Shown piece by piece: positions 32,759 to 45,687 of a DNA stretch of 64,000 bases. A program made the translations under genes and the position numbers. This DNA is from Amoebophrya sp. A120 (taxonomy: Eukaryota > Sar > Dinophyceae > Syndiniales > Amoebophryaceae). How positions within the stretch are numbered: the first letter of the stretch is position 1; each line of letters opens with the position of its first letter. The DNA lies in the NCBI GenBank assembly GCA_905178155.1, contig CAJINV010000003.1, positions 5,029,700 through 5,093,699 on the forward strand. The letters are read 5' to 3'. Under the pieces are notes generated by a model. It was not told the origin of the DNA. It saw only the letters and a list, made by a program, of their open reading frames with translations, and searched no databases.

Positions 32759-33724
32759 ATGCGATCCCCTTTGCGCCGGGTGTGTTTTGTGGAACTCGTC
32801 GTGTTATGTTTCGCGGAAAGCGACACGGAGCGCCGCCTGCAGAATCACTTCGCCTGGACGGAACCGGTAGCCCAGTATGAAGAGCACGCGGTCCCGGCGT
32901 TTCATCGCGTCACGCCGGAAAAGCTCGCAGAGCTCCTTGCGAACGGCATGCCGTTCGTACTGCACGGGTTTGCCCCGGATGAGAGCTGCTTTGCTGCCAC
33001 ACCTGGCACACAGTGCGAGAAGCAGCTCGCGAAACTCGGCGTTCCCGCGCTCCCGGCTGACGCGACCGAGACCGCGCTTCCGCGGACTCGGCTGGAGAGG
33101 CGCTCAGCCGAACATTGCTTCGCGACGGCCGCGGTTGCATCCGGCGGCCCGATTGGCGTGCGACTGCAGCATGTTGATGGGGCGACGTGGCATTGGAAAA
33201 CTCACCTGCGCCCCGGCGACCTGCTTGTTTATCCTCCCAGCCTAGCAGGCCGCGAGTGGACTTCCGAGTCCAGTACTGCGGGCAACGAAGCCGAGGACGA
33301 TGCAAGCACTATTCGCCTTCGACGACTGCCTCTCCTGGCCCCGCTGCCGTCGGGACTGCTACGCGAGCTCGGAACCGCTGGAACGAAGGGTGTGGCGTGC
33401 AAGCAGCTTCGCCGCGACCTGGCTGTCCTCGGGGTGCAGTTTCCTCTGCTGCCATCGGGAGAAGAGGCATTCGAGCAGGCATGGAAACTGGTTGCGGAGC
33501 AGCTCGACACCAACGGGAATGGCGAACTCGAACGTGAAGAGGTCGAGACGTACTTTCGCGAGGCCACGCAACGCGCGGGTGCGCAGCCGTACTTCGAGGA
33601 CCTGTTGCTTTTTCACGATCGAGACGGTGACGGAATATTGTCGGTTTCGGAAGTAGTCGGGACGCTGGCTAACTTTTCTGTTGAACAATACCAGGCGCGA
33701 AGGCCGGCAAGCACTGCGACGTAG
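32759..33724 (+). CDS. Secreted or luminal protein with cupin-like segment and two EF-hands
   Basis: 321 residues, single exon. The N-terminus (MRSPLRRVCFVELVVLCFAE) reads as a signal peptide or anchor. Residues about 45-75 (FHRVTPEKLAELLANGMPFV) followed by LRPGDLLVYPP near 155 recall Cupin_8/JmjC-type folds, but no iron-ligand pattern is clear. Two canonical EF-hand loops follow: DTNGNGELEREE (about 250) and DRDGDGILSVSE (about 287), both with acidic residues at the calcium positions, spaced as a pair. This is the first gene right of the strand switch. Confidence 0.7.
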   Translation: MRSPLRRVCFVELVVLCFAESDTERRLQNHFAWTEPVAQYEEHAVPAFHRVTPEKLAELLANGMPFVLHGFAPDESCFAATPGTQCEKQLAKLGVPALPADATETALPRTRLERRSAEHCFATAAVASGGPIGVRLQHVDGATWHWKTHLRPGDLLVYPPSLAGREWTSESSTAGNEAEDDASTIRLRRLPLLAPLPSGLLRELGTAGTKGVACKQLRRDLAVLGVQFPLLPSGEEAFEQAWKLVAEQLDTNGNGELEREEVETYFREATQRAGAQPYFEDLLLFHDRDGDGILSVSEVVGTLANFSVEQYQARRPASTAT

Positions 33725-34252
33725 CGGAAATGGAAGCCGAAGATCCGGAAGTAATATATATATACAGGCATTGACCTAGAGCTGTGAAGGCAACTTTGCT
33801 GAGGTCGTAGTTGAGCTGCCTTTTATAATCGTGACTGAGATTCTTTACCTTGCGAAACCGAAAGCGCAACTGTCAAGTCGTTTGCCGGTGCGACACGAAA
33901 ATAGCGCACGTGTTCTGCGAATGCATCCCCACGACGGCACCTTTGAGTCTGTGAATTTTGCGTTGAAGAGATGGCAAGAAAATGCAAGGGATTGGACGTT
34001 GAGAAGCATCAAAACGGAATGCCTTATGAGAGAGCAGCTCTGTCCTCGACTTCGCAACCAAAAAGCTGCATTCACTCACTTACCAACTGCCACAAGATAT
34101 TGATCCAAAAATAGATCGCATTTCGGACTGCAAATGATGTTGACCGGCGCGGTCCCAGCCGAAAGATGTTGATACCCCGCCAGCTAGAGTAGCCCGGTTG
34201 GGCGGCCTCGGCGCGCGTTACAGCGGATTGCTTGCCGAAACCTGTACAAGAA
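33725..34252. other. Intergenic, no gene seen
   Basis: A short run of TA repeats at about 33754-33765 follows the EF-hand gene. Remaining frames are short and have no support. Confidence 0.45.
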
Positions 34253-37200
34253 TGGGTCAAAGTGAGTCGCTTTTCGCGGGGGGCACCGGTATGTTCCTTT
34301 TTTGGACCGTCGCAAAGAAACAAGAATTATAGATACCGTGTCTTTAAGCTGGTGGTTGACTACGATGAGCCTCTGTACACAGATGATTTCACATTTCCTT
34401 CAGGCCCGGAGTTTTCACTGCAGCCAATTCCAGAGGCCTGCGTGCCGAAGACGGATACGGACTTGCCGCAACAGGCTCAAGCTTCGAACGCCGAGGCAAT
34501 CAAGCTTATCGATGCGGGCAAGCATTTGGAGGCGGTACTAGAGTAGTTGATTTTTTCAAAGTCTGAAAATAGCGCAACTTTATTCGTACCGCGACTTGCC
34601 ACACACAACTCCCTCGGCGTTCGGAGAATGTCGTTGAACACCCACCACGTGATGAACAAGCTTCCCGCAATCCGATGAATCTTAGATCGCAATCGCATGA
34701 AATGTTTCACCCACAGATCAAGCGCCTCCGTGCCGCTTTGCAGTTGGTACCGGAGTCATCGACCCTTGCCGGAAACCTGGCGCTCTGCCTCGCAAAACGA
34801 AATGAATTCGCAGACGCGAAGGCCATGTATTCCATGTTTCTACTCTGTTGCGCGGACATTCCTGCCGCAAACTTGGCACGCAAGTAGACGAGCTGCTGTT
34901 TCTTTGTTTCAGCCGGCTGCTGGCGGATGCGACCCAACGATGAATTAATCGCGGTTGTTGAATACTTAAAACAATTTCAAATAACTCAGGTGCCAGCGTG
35001 CCCTTTCCGGAGAAGAACACCAAACAGGGGACTTTGGCACGCGGCTCATTCTCGCTTGGTGCGAGAGCAAGCTCGGGCGAGCAAGCGACGCCATCGCTCT
35101 GTATCAGAACTTGTACCAGGAAAGGAGTACGGAGTACGAAATTCTGTTTCACATGAGCGAGGCTTTCCGCGACCACGGCGACTTCGGCGACGCAGTTGAG
35201 ACTCTGAACTTCTTTCTGCAGCACCGCCCTAACCATTTCGAGGCGCAGCGGCAACTAGGGTTCTGCTACGAGCAGAAGAAGGATCTAGAGAACGCGCAGA
35301 GAACGTAAAAATTTACAATTTCATTTCGTGCAACATTTCTTCTGGAAACCATGCACATCTTCGCCGCAAAAGAAAACTACCGAAGTTGCTGTCCACAGTT
35401 CGTCGCGAAGACCAAAAGACTCCCTAAAAGCCAAAAGAACTACTGCGTGTGATTGTTATTGTGAAATGCTATTTCAGGTATGAGTTTTTGTTGAAGCAGT
35501 GGGAGGGTGCTTCCTCCGAAGAGAGGACGCCTGGGTTTCCCGAGCGGGAGACGCGACTGCGCCTGGTTGGCGTGTTGCGGGACCGGGTGGAGCAACAGAA
35601 AGACGAGGAGCGCAAGCTGACCAAGAGGCCCGGCTACAGTTTGAGCATTGTGGGAAAGCTGGTGGCCGCCGGAGAGAACCTCAGCGGCTCGGACGACGAC
35701 CTTCCCGGGGGGCGCGCCAGCAGCAGCAGCTCCGCCTCCGCGCGCCGCAGTGGGCGCAAGGGCGGACGCCGTTCCTCGGGGCGGCGGAGCGGCGCGAAGC
35801 TCGGCGACGTGGAATACCGGAGCTCGTTGCTGAAGCGGGACCGGTTCTCCGCGATCCAGGAGGAGCGCGACAGCGAACTGGAGGACTCGTCTTTGCTGGA
35901 GGAGGAGAAGGAGGAGCGCGGCATCCTGAGCATCCACGAGTTTGCCGCGATGCAGCAGTTGCAGAAACTGCTCGAGCAGGATCCCAACGACCTGCTGGTG
36001 CTCCGCGAACTGTGCTTCGCGTCCACGAAGATCAAGAGCGTGGCGCAGTACGGCGAGCGCGCCTTCGCGCTCGAACCGGACGCGGAGCTCGCCTTCCACA
36101 TCGCGGAAAGCTACACGAAGGCGGTGCAAAAGTACATCGTGCTGGACGTGCCGGGCGCGGAGAACGCCGCGTCGGATCCCTCGATTGAGCGCGGGCTCCG
36201 CCACGCCATCGGGTGGTACCGGAAGACGCTCGAGGTCGCGGACCGACCGCACCTCCCCGCCATGATCGCGCTGGCCCGGCTGCTGGTGAACTGCGGTTCC
36301 AACGTGATCTCCTCGCCGATGCTGGCGCGCGCCACGGGTGGGCTAGGGTTACTCATGTCGCAGCTGGCGCGCCCCTCCTACCAGCGCACACTGGAGCCCA
36401 CGGGCGTAGTGGACGCACCCACCGGCGTTCTGCTCTCTGCCCCGCCGTCAAGCACGAAACTGTCGAGTCACCAGGACCCGCTGCGGCACAGCAGCCGCGG
36501 TGGTGGTGCCGGAACCTCGGCAATTACAGGAACCAATGCGCCACCTTCATCTTCCGGCGCTCTGATTCCGGCCGCGCCTGTGGGAGCCGACAAGCAGCGG
36601 TACGTGGAAGCCATGGAGATCTTGGCCGCGGCGCGCAAGATGGACCGCACCAACAAGGAAGTGCTGGAGCTGTGCTGCGCGTGCAAATTCTTCCAGGGAA
36701 ACTACTTTGCGGCGCGAAGCTACGCGACGGAGCTGCGCAAAGTGGACGGGTTCAACAAGACCGCCCTGTTCGTACTCGCGGAGGTGCACAAACTGCAGAA
36801 AACCAGCGCGACCGAAGTGTTGAAAAACAAACAGGCCGCTCCAGGAAAGCGGAAGCAGAAGCTGCCCTGGTACCAGGAGCTCGAGGGCATCGCGCCGCGC
36901 CAGATGGAGCGCGTGATGCAGGCCATATCCGAAAGCTACAAGGAGCGGAAAAAGTTTGACGAGGCGACGACGTGGGTGCAAAAGGGTTTGCAGGCATACC
37001 CGGGCTCCACGAAGCTGCAGTGCTTCAAAATGCAGCTGGAGCTCGACAAGCGCACGCACAACAATTTGTTGGACCACACCTTTTCGGACAACGGGCTCTC
37101 ATCCTGCTTGGACAGCACACACCACAGTCTCAGTGTGCAGACCAAAGAACTGAATCCCGGGGACCTCGGCTCCTCACGGCAAACGACTGTCGTCGCGCAG

Positions 37201-40200
37201 GAGGACGCCTCTTCGCCGCTCTTGTCGCGAGAAATCATGAACGGATCGTCACCCGCCAAGGTGGCGGAGCCTGCCGCGACCGAATCTCCGACAAAAGCGA
37301 CAAAGCGAAAGAACGCCGCCCTGCGTAGACGATCCCACCGCCCCTGCAACGAAAATCTCTTTGAAGAGGACTCGCGGCGCGCGACGCTAAAGCGGGAAAC
37401 GGCGAATGCCAAATTGGAAACCCTTCGATTTCCCTCCACTATTGCAGAAGTATAAATGTTGTGATCTCCGGAACTTTTTCTTTCCTCATTTGCTGTGAAA
37501 AAGAGAACAGAGTTATTCAACGAACTAGAATGAGCTTCATCGTTTGTACTTCGATTCACACAGGAGGACCTCCAACCGGGCGCGCGACTTACAACTCCGT
37601 ATTCCGAAAGCGAGGAGCTGGTAAACACGGTGGCCCTTCACGAGCAGGACCTGGGTTCGCACCGCGGCGAGCCGCCGTCCCTGTTTGCGCAGGCGCTCGC
37701 GTCCGACGACGTGTTCTTCGTGAAGGACACGGCGGCCGGACTCGTGCGGGAAGGGCAGGACTACGACTCCGCGCTCCGACTGTACGAGCGCATGTTGGAG
37801 CTGGCGAGCAGCGAGGACGCCCCCGGTGCGGTGTCCGACGCCACCCTGAACCGGCTGCAAATCGACGCGCGCCTCCACATGTGCGAGATACGTGTGCGCA
37901 TGTACGACGCGGTCGTGGAGAATAGTCTGGAGCTGACCACGGCGAGCCGCGCAGCCCTACTTACAACCGGCGTGAACCCCGCTGCACTGCTGCTGTATCG
38001 CGAAGACCCGCCGGAGGGCGGCTTTTTCGGGCACGGATTTTCATCTGCGGACCGTAGACCTGCTGCGTCGGAAGAGGACCACGATACGGAAGTGGATAGC
38101 GCGGTCTTTTCGGCGACGCAGCACTTCCTGGCGGCGATAGACCATTTGAAACGGGCGGAGCGGAAAATGCGCGGCGTGCTCGGGTTTGACCGGGACCGAT
38201 ACCTAAGGCACCGCGTGAAAGCCCGCACGACATCTTCCAGCCGCAAAAACAGCTTCAACACGACGCTGGCGGCTGGCGACGCGGCGTCTTGCGTGGAGTA
38301 CAGTGACGACTTCAACCACGACCCGGAGGGGTTCTTGTCCCGCAAATTTTTCAGTTGCGCCGCCCACGTGATCTACCGGCGATCCGTGGAAGCCGCGCAG
38401 TGGAAGCTGACGCCCGCCATCAGCTTGTTTCTCCAATCCGGAACTTCCACGGATCGTGCCGGAACCGGCAGTGGTGGTGCATCGTCGAGCAGCGTGAACC
38501 TGATCGAAGATCCGTTGCAACGCGAAAACGTGTTTTCCTTCGCTCGGCTGTCTTTGAAATACCTGCTTCTCGACGACGAATCGCGTACGCCGCTCGACGC
38601 GCGCGACCAGGTGCTGCTCGCGGAGCTTGGGGCGTTTCTGCAGCACGAAAAAACCCTGCAGTGGATTCATCGCGCAACGCAACGTGGCGGAGCCGCCGCG
38701 CAAGCGGCCGTGGACGCGGCCTCGAACGCGAACAACAACAGTTCGCAGCTCTCGTCCGCAGCGGCGACGCCCGCGACCGTCACCGCCGGGGAGACGAGTC
38801 AACCTCCTGGCAGCGCCGCCGCCAACATCCCTGGCGACTGCCCGCAGGCGCTGTACAAGCCGAAGCTGCTGCTCGGGTGCTACTACGCAAATTTGGGAAA
38901 CTACAACCAGGCCCTGCACCACTTCAAAATTGCCGCGAAGAGCTGTCCCGAGAAGTTGTACGTGCGGTATTTGCACCACTCCATCCTCGACGCGGCCATC
39001 CACGCGTCGAAACTGGACCAGCTTGTCGAGATGCTCGACGACACGTTCGGACCGCATTTGCTGGAAGATTTGGTCCTGCAAGCACCCATCAACTGGACCG
39101 AGGAAGAAGAAAACGCGGTCCAGAAGAGCGATAGTGCCGAGAAGGCAGATGTTGAAAGTGGCACGGAACAACAAGGCCCGGGTGCGGCCTCGGGGGCTTC
39201 GATGAAGTTATCGATATCGCCAGCTGACGAAGAGCACGAGGCGTTGTCCGTGGCGCGCGGGCGCGAGACCAAAGCAAGCGCAGGAGGTGAGGTGAACACT
39301 AGAAAATCTACGGGCGGGCCCGGGGCCATGAACCTGGACTGGGTGGCAGTGAAAGGGCAAAACCAGGTGAAGAATCTCTTGAAGTTCGAGTGCCTGAAGC
39401 GCAGCGTGCGGAAGCGCAGCGACGCGGTGGCCACGCCGACCGAGGAAAGCAGCGTGGTCGCCTTGGAAGGGCTGGTCAGCGACGTCATCCGCGAGATGGT
39501 GACCGACAAAAGCGCCGCCTCGACCTCGTCGTCCCACGAGAGGGAGCAGCGGCGTACGGTGGCGCAGCACTTCCGCCGGTCCGCACTCTCGGTGCTCCAC
39601 GACCACGAGCTGCTCCGCCGGTTTCCGCAGAAGCGCCTCATTGTAGCGCGGTGGTTGCGCGAAGAAAGCCGGTTTGAGGACGCCCTCGCACAGTATGCGT
39701 TGACGGAACTTAGTGGCGGCACGCCGACCAGTCCACGGGGAACCGAGCAAGAGTTGTCCAGCGGCTGGGGTTGTAAGGACGCAGTTCTGAACGGCGAGCA
39801 GTTCCGGAAAACCTATTACAGTAACAGGCAAGTCGCCGCGGAACAACAGCACGCGGACCACACGAACACCACGGGCGGCGGGGGTGAAGATCAGAGTAAA
39901 CTCACAAGCCAGCCACTGGAGCCGAATCCAATCCCCATGGGCCGCCTCACGAAACCGCCGTCCGCGTTGCTCGGGGCGGGTGGAAGAAGCTTGCTGCAGC
40001 TCGGCAGCGCGTTCCCGAAGCCACGCAGCCCGCTGGGTGCGCCGCCGGCGGGAAGTGGTGCGCCGGTCGGCGCGAAAGCAAGCGATAGTACCGCAGCGGA
40101 GCGTCGACGGGCGGAGGAGGTCGAAAAGATCGAGGGCATGGCGTACTGCTCGCGCAAGATCGGCGACTACGACAACGCCCTGGCTTACTACCGGCAGTTG

Positions 40201-41316
40201 GTGGACGCGACGGAGGGCCGCGGGTCCGCATTCGCGGAGCAGAACCTGGCTGGCCTCTACTATGTGGCCACCGTCCTGTTCAAGAAGCGCGAAATGGAGG
40301 AGGCAATCCTGTTTGCCAGACGCGTGATATTGACGTGCCAAACCAAGGCGGCCGCGTCCGATGCGCTTGCCGTGCTGAAGGAATCGGAATACCGACTGGG
40401 TGCGTGCTACGTGGCCTCGAAGGCGCACCTGATTCTCGAAGACCTGCAGGAGTCGCAGTGGATGATCAAGCGCGGCTTGGAGATGCGCGAGAAGGCCGAG
40501 CAGGTGCACTTCGTGTTTTTTCTCGGCGTCATCAAGTCCCGCCTGCACGAGTACGGCATGGCGAAGGAGCTGCTGGTGGAGGCGTTGCAGTTGTCGAACC
40601 TGTTCAAGAAAAACGCGTGGTCCGCCTCGCGTTCTTCATCTGCCACGGCGACCGACCGCCAGTCGCGGCAGTGGAAGTTGTGTCTCACCATGGACGGTAC
40701 TACCGCCTCGCGACTGGTGGACGGCCTCGCGTCCCAGACCGGCTCCTCCGAGAAGGAGCCCACGCCGCAGGAGATGCGCAACGTGGAGGCCGCCGCGGCG
40801 GCGGCCGCGTCGCGCGACAGTAAGATCTGCGTCGACATCCGGTTTGCTTTAGCGCAGCTGTACTTGTACCAAAGTCTGTACGAGCTCGCGCGACAAGAGG
40901 TGGAAATTGGACTCTGCGAGAACCCGATGCACGTCGGCTTGTTGTCCACGAAGGCGCTGCTCTACGTGCTTCAGGATGACGAGGAGAGCATCGCCGAGAA
41001 CTGCCTGGTGTCAATCGATCTGGTCTCGCGGCTTTGCCAAGACAAGCAGAACATCGGCTGGCTACCGCTGCTCTACTGCCGCCTAGGCTACCTCTATTTG
41101 CGCGCAGAGAATTATGAGAACGCCCTGCGGGCACTCTCTAAGTGTACTCGCTGCGATCTCCATACGATTCCGCACGTCACGAAGAGTGTCTACGGCAGCG
41201 CCCACGTTCTCGTTGCATTGATCTACAAGACACAAGGGGATATCACAGCGGCCCGAAAACACGTGGCTGAGGCGAGAAGGTTATTTTCCCCATTTTTTGC
41301 GGACAAGCATTTATGA
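34253..41316 (+). CDS. Very large tetratricopeptide-repeat (TPR) protein
   Basis: Starts MGQSESLFAGG (an N-myristoylation-like MGxxxS). Exons: 34253 to about 34302, about 34340-34527, 34711 to about 34885, a short one near 34914, 34991-35307, 35478-37449 and 37564-41316. Joins at 34527/34711 (LEA|IKRLRAALQLVPESS) and 37449/37564 are GT-AG and in frame; the first and fourth are unclear. TPR-like helix pairs run throughout: AAALQL-type helices, GDFGDAVETLNFFLQHRPNH, AQYGERAFALEPDAELAFHI, YDSALRLYERMLELASSED, GNYNQALHHFKIAAKSCPEK, GDYDNALAYYRQLVDATEGR and AENYENALRALSKCTRCDLH. Ser/Gly/Ala-rich loops interrupt them. About 2,150 residues. TPR proteins of this size serve as scaffolds (IFT, anaphase complex, TFIIIC and others); I cannot choose one. 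The stop overlaps the possible start of the kinase gene. Confidence 0.7.
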
Positions 41317-44300
41317 TGTCGAGGTGCAGGTGATCTTCATTCGCAGAGAGTTTCTGCTTCATCGCGGATGCATTTTTTATGTTTTTCATAATTGCCGTGA
41401 CCGCGATTGGCTGCTCTACATCTACCTCAACAAAATTTTCCGCAGGTATCATAAAATTTTCGATGGCTTCTTGACCGCAAGAAAAACCGACGGTCGCGAA
41501 CTGAGCACGTACCTACACGAGCTTTGCCTCACACCCGGCCACATTTCGCAACTGCTGTCGCTTCTGGAGGATTGCGCAAGCTCCGATCCGACGCCAGCCA
41601 CGTCCACTTTCGAGCAACAAGGTACCGCTTGCTTGGACCTGCTGGCAGCATAGCTGCTCTTTACTTACTTCTTCAATGAGATCTTCACGCTCCTTCATAT
41701 CACCGCTCGTAGCAGAAAGATGAGCGTTTCTCGGAAATAAGGGAGATGTTGTTCATCTCATTTTCTTGACAGGTGCCGGGCAGTTTTCGCTGCCTCCATC
41801 GAAACCAACGTCGCGAAGCGGTACACCCTCTCGGCTTCAGCCCACCGCGTACCCGGAGCCAGCCCCGCAAGTCATGATGCCACCGACCGCCGCACCGCAG
41901 CAGGCCGGACCCGCCCCGGGCACGAATCCTCTGTTTTTCACTTCGACAACGCGCGGTGCCGCGGTGCGAGATGCCAGTCTGACGCCGAATTCCGTGACCC
42001 CACGGGCGATGTTCGCGGCGCTCAAGCCTCCGTCGCTCGAGTTTCCGACCGCAAAGTTGTTCGGCGCGGCCGGGGGTGGGACTACGGCACTGCAGAGCGG
42101 CGGCGAGCCGCTGCTGCCGACGGTGAGCCTCTTTTCGCGCAGCCGGAGTCAGTCTCGCACGGGTACGCCCGCCCGAGGGCGGAGTCTGACCCCGGGCGTC
42201 GGATCCGAAGCACACAGCCGCAGCAACTCGCAGTCGCGCCTGCAGCCCGCCCTGCTGCAGCAGCAGGACCGCGTCTTGGCGCCCATTGTGCAGCAGGTCG
42301 GCCAGCCCGCGGGAGACTTGATTCCGAGTGTAATGCCGACGGTCATTCAGCCTCCAAGCGCGCCGTTCGATCCGCCGCCACGACTCGGTTTGCCTTCGTC
42401 TGCATCTTCACGGTCGCACACCCCCTCACGCGGGTCCTCGTCTGCGGGACCCAGTAGTGCGGCGCACAGCAAAGAGACCTACGGCCCCCGCCCCGGCGCA
42501 GCAGCTCCGCCGTCCCGTCCCGGCCTCTCCTCGAAGATCGCCCCGCCGTCTCTCGCCGGCGGAGTGCAACCGTCCTCCTCGCTCGTTCCATCGCCGCCCG
42601 CGGACCACGAGGAGGCCGATACGTTTGGAAAGGCCGTCGCGGCCGCCCTCGCCCACGAAGACGCTTCTCTAGCGGCCGACAGTGAGTCCTCAAGAAGGCA
42701 CTCGCCGCCCGACCGCAAGCCAATGGAGGGCAGCTTGCGACTCGCGGAGTACAGTAGTGACCACGATAGAGCAGCAGACCAGTCCGTCATCCCCTCCGAG
42801 TACAACTCGCGCGGCCCCTCGCCGGTGGAACACCCGAAGCACCACGCGCGCCGCGTGTGGTCTCAGCAGAAAAACGCACCCAACCGACAGTTGTCCAGTG
42901 GCCTGAACAGCCCACCGCCGAATGTGTCCGTCCCCTCTCTCGGCGGAGGCGGGGGAGGTAGTAGCAGTTCTTCCTCTACTTCCACGTCGCATTTCCAGCA
43001 ACCCGGTGACGGGGGGTCTACCGCCGTCCGGTCGCGGCAGGAACACAACTCTGCCCCCACGGAACAGCAGCAGGAAATAAACAACCTCGATGACACCAAC
43101 TTGCAGGAACATCAAAACTACAACGCCCAGCAGCAGCAGCCGGCCGGGCCCCCGGACCGCGCGCCGCAGGAGGGTCGAAACTCGTTGCCCCCAAAAAGAC
43201 GGCCCCAGGTGCAACTGGCCATTCAGAAGATGGTGAACAACGACGACCTGAAGTACGGCTACCGCCTTGGCAGCGGCGGCTTCGGAACCGTGTACCACGG
43301 AGTCTACAAGGGGGAGGAGGTGGCCATAAAAAAGATCAACATCGACGAGTTTGGGAACATATGCAATGCAAAAGCATCGTGCTAGTATGTACTGCAGTAC
43401 AAAGTAGCCCAGCATCACAAATTGAATCAGCTTGCCTTGAGAAAATATGTAACGCATAAATGCAATAATTCCTACGAGTACGATACTTTTGCACAGGATG
43501 GAACATGTCGGAAACGCAGATGCTGGAAATGGAGAAAGAGATCGAGGCGTTGTCGCATCTCCGCCACCCGCGGCTCGTCAAGTTCATCGGCGCTTGCCTC
43601 GATTACCCGCATTTGTCCATCATCACCGAGTTCATGCCCGGGGGGTCGTTGCACGCGCTCCTGCACATCAACAAAGTTAAACTCCCACCGCACACGCAAC
43701 TTAGCCTCTCGAGGCAGTTCGTCGAGGGGGTACGGTTTCTGCACACGCAGCAGCCCAGTCCCATCGTGCACCGGGATTTGAAGTCCTTGAACTTGGTGCT
43801 CGACCGGTTGCTCAACTGCAAGATTTGCGACTTCGGCCTCACGCGGACGATGGACAAAACACATCTGTCATTAAAGGACGGGGGTAACGGAGGAAGCCCA
43901 AGGTAACAAGTTGTGCTGATACTACCTACAAGTGAGCTACGCGTACTTCTGGCCGCAGTCATTCGCAGTTTTTTTGCGCACTGGAGTTGATGTCATAGCG
44001 GTCACTGAAGTATTTAGTCTCTCTCGGTCATTGAAATTGTCCTGGCAGAGATCGTTTCGCTTTGCGCATGCGATAGGTGACGAGGTGGAAATCAATGCGA
44101 AAGTATGGACATCCACATGATATTCTTTTCCCCAGGTACATGGCACCGGAGTGCTACGAGAGTCAAGGCAAGCTGACAGAGAAGGTGGACATCTGGGCAG
44201 TCGGGTGTTTGCTGAACGAAATCTATGGCGGCCGGCTCCCCTTCGATGAGTGCACCGCTATCCAGCAAATTGTGAAGAAGCTTCTGGTTGACCATCAAGG

Positions 44301-44424
44301 TCCCTACATCCCTCCGCACATCCCCGCGCCGATGCGAACCCTGATTCAGCAGTGTCTCTGTTTCGACCTGCGGTCCCGTCTTTCTGCGGTCGAGATTTTC
44401 GATCGTCTGCAGCAAATAAAGTGA
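41313..44424 (+). CDS. TKL (Raf/MAPKKK-like) protein kinase with long disordered N-terminus
   Basis: Exons: a 5' piece, 41445-41621, 41773 to about 43353, about 43500-43902 and 44137-44424. Junction 41621/41773 (EQQ|GAGQF) and 43902/44137 (SPR|YMAPE) are in-frame GT-AG. About 480 residues rich in Ser, Pro, Gln and Gly come first, with SRSGTPSR-type repeats. The kinase domain then shows LGSGGFGTVYHG, VAIKK (catalytic Lys), EIEALSHLRHPRLVKFIGAC, HRDLKSLN, DFGL, SPRYMAPE and DIWAVGCLLNEI. All catalytic residues are present. TKL kinases phosphorylate Ser/Thr. The 5' end is unresolved: either ATGATGTCG at 41313 (overlapping the TPR stop) or a GC-AG intron 41307-41444 fusing it to the TPR protein. 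Confidence 0.82.
43354..43506. mobile_element. Introner element: TIRs, 7-bp direct repeat, inside kinase N-lobe
   Basis: GGAACAT occurs at 43354-43360 and 43500-43506. Between them the left end TGCAAAAGCATCGTGCTAG and right end CTACGAGTACGATACTTTTGCA are imperfect inverted copies. Precise removal of 146 bp gives GAG TTT GGG AAC ATG TCG GAA, keeping the kinase beta3-to-alphaC segment (INIDEFGNMSETQMLEME). The only nearby GT donor is in the wrong phase for every nearby AG, so I see no GT-AG solution that keeps the domain. Confidence 0.88.
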
Positions 44425-45687
44425 AGCGCAAGTAGGTGGACAACTCTGGGTCGACGTACGGAGAAGGTTTTTTCAATCGAAACCCTGTAGAATTGAGGAT
44501 AGTAATTACGAAGCGTTCAATATGAAAACCAAAATCAATGTTATGTAACTCCTAAATGTAACTCCGCGATGCAAATCGCGTTTTCATAGTGCCAGTGCGT
44601 ACGAGGCGTCGGTCACGGGAGAACATCCTCTCATGGACCGGTTTGTCTCGTACTCGTACTGCCGTGTACGTTGTGGCCATTCGTAGATGTGTGATTTTTA
44701 CTCGAAGTTAATATATCTTGTGCACATCACTTCAGCTTTCAATCGAGTTGATCTTCGCGCTGTCACTCGATTTGACGCAAATTGTTAGTCCGGCGTCGTG
44801 GATTTTTTCTGAATGCTCAGCTGCCGTTACGTACGTAGACTGCCAGCGATTACTTTGGTCACGCGGCCGCAAGCAGGAGACGTAGTTGCGACGCGGCCCC
44901 CTTGCCTGCGGAAAACTTTTCTTTGAAAGAGCTTTGGAGTGAAAAGTACTTCAGTTCTTGCCTTTTTCGGGAACCAACGTCGAAAGTACCGGATTCTTTT
45001 GAAGGACAGCCTCTACCGAAGCGAAGAAGACCTTTATTTCCGTAATTTTCAATGAGGGAAATCCGGGCGCCCGTAAGAGTACGTATCTGAAAGTCGTAAA
45101 GCGATATGCAACTACAGTAAGGTTCGCGGTGAGGAGACAAAGCAAACTGCAAAAACTGTTCTCCGCGCTTTACTACTTGCCTACTTGGCATGATGTTGAG
45201 ACAGTGGCAGTGTCAGTCTCAGATTGGACTGCACTTGTCCAGTGCAGATCTACAGTAGCCCACGACAACGAACCACGAGTGGAAGATCAATCTCGAGCAT
45301 TTTTTGTACAGATCCGCGCTGTCCGTTTTTCGTGTGCGATCCCAGACACGACTCTACACGTGGTTTACAACGATCTTCATTGTCAGTTGCTCCCGACTCT
45401 ACCCTTTGAACACCGCGGCCACTATGCGCAGGAGTGATTTGCAAGGTTTGTGCGATGATTTGAGGGAATTGAACTCCAAGTGTTGCACCATTTCTGTGGG
45501 TTACACCATTGTATCACCAGGTCGTTGGTTTTTTTTCCTTGTTTTTTTTTTCCTTGCAGCTACGATTACAAGTAGCAGTAGCAAATAACATCTGCATACG
45601 AAGTGAAAGTTGAAGTTGAAGGTTAGTGCTATTCACATATTTCTGGGCGGTGAACAAGCAGGTGGTGGAAATCGGCAGTCGAAAAAA
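44425..45687. other. Intergenic, no gene seen
   Basis: About 1.26 kb between kinase stop and the next start. Short frames on both strands only. Confidence 0.5.

Noticed and set aside
36213-36959. 248-codon frame inside the TPR gene
   Set aside because: It is a GC-biased shadow of the real frame, which shows regular TPR helices.
39208-40548. 446-codon minus-strand frame
   Set aside because: It lies antisense to the TPR exon and has no features of its own.
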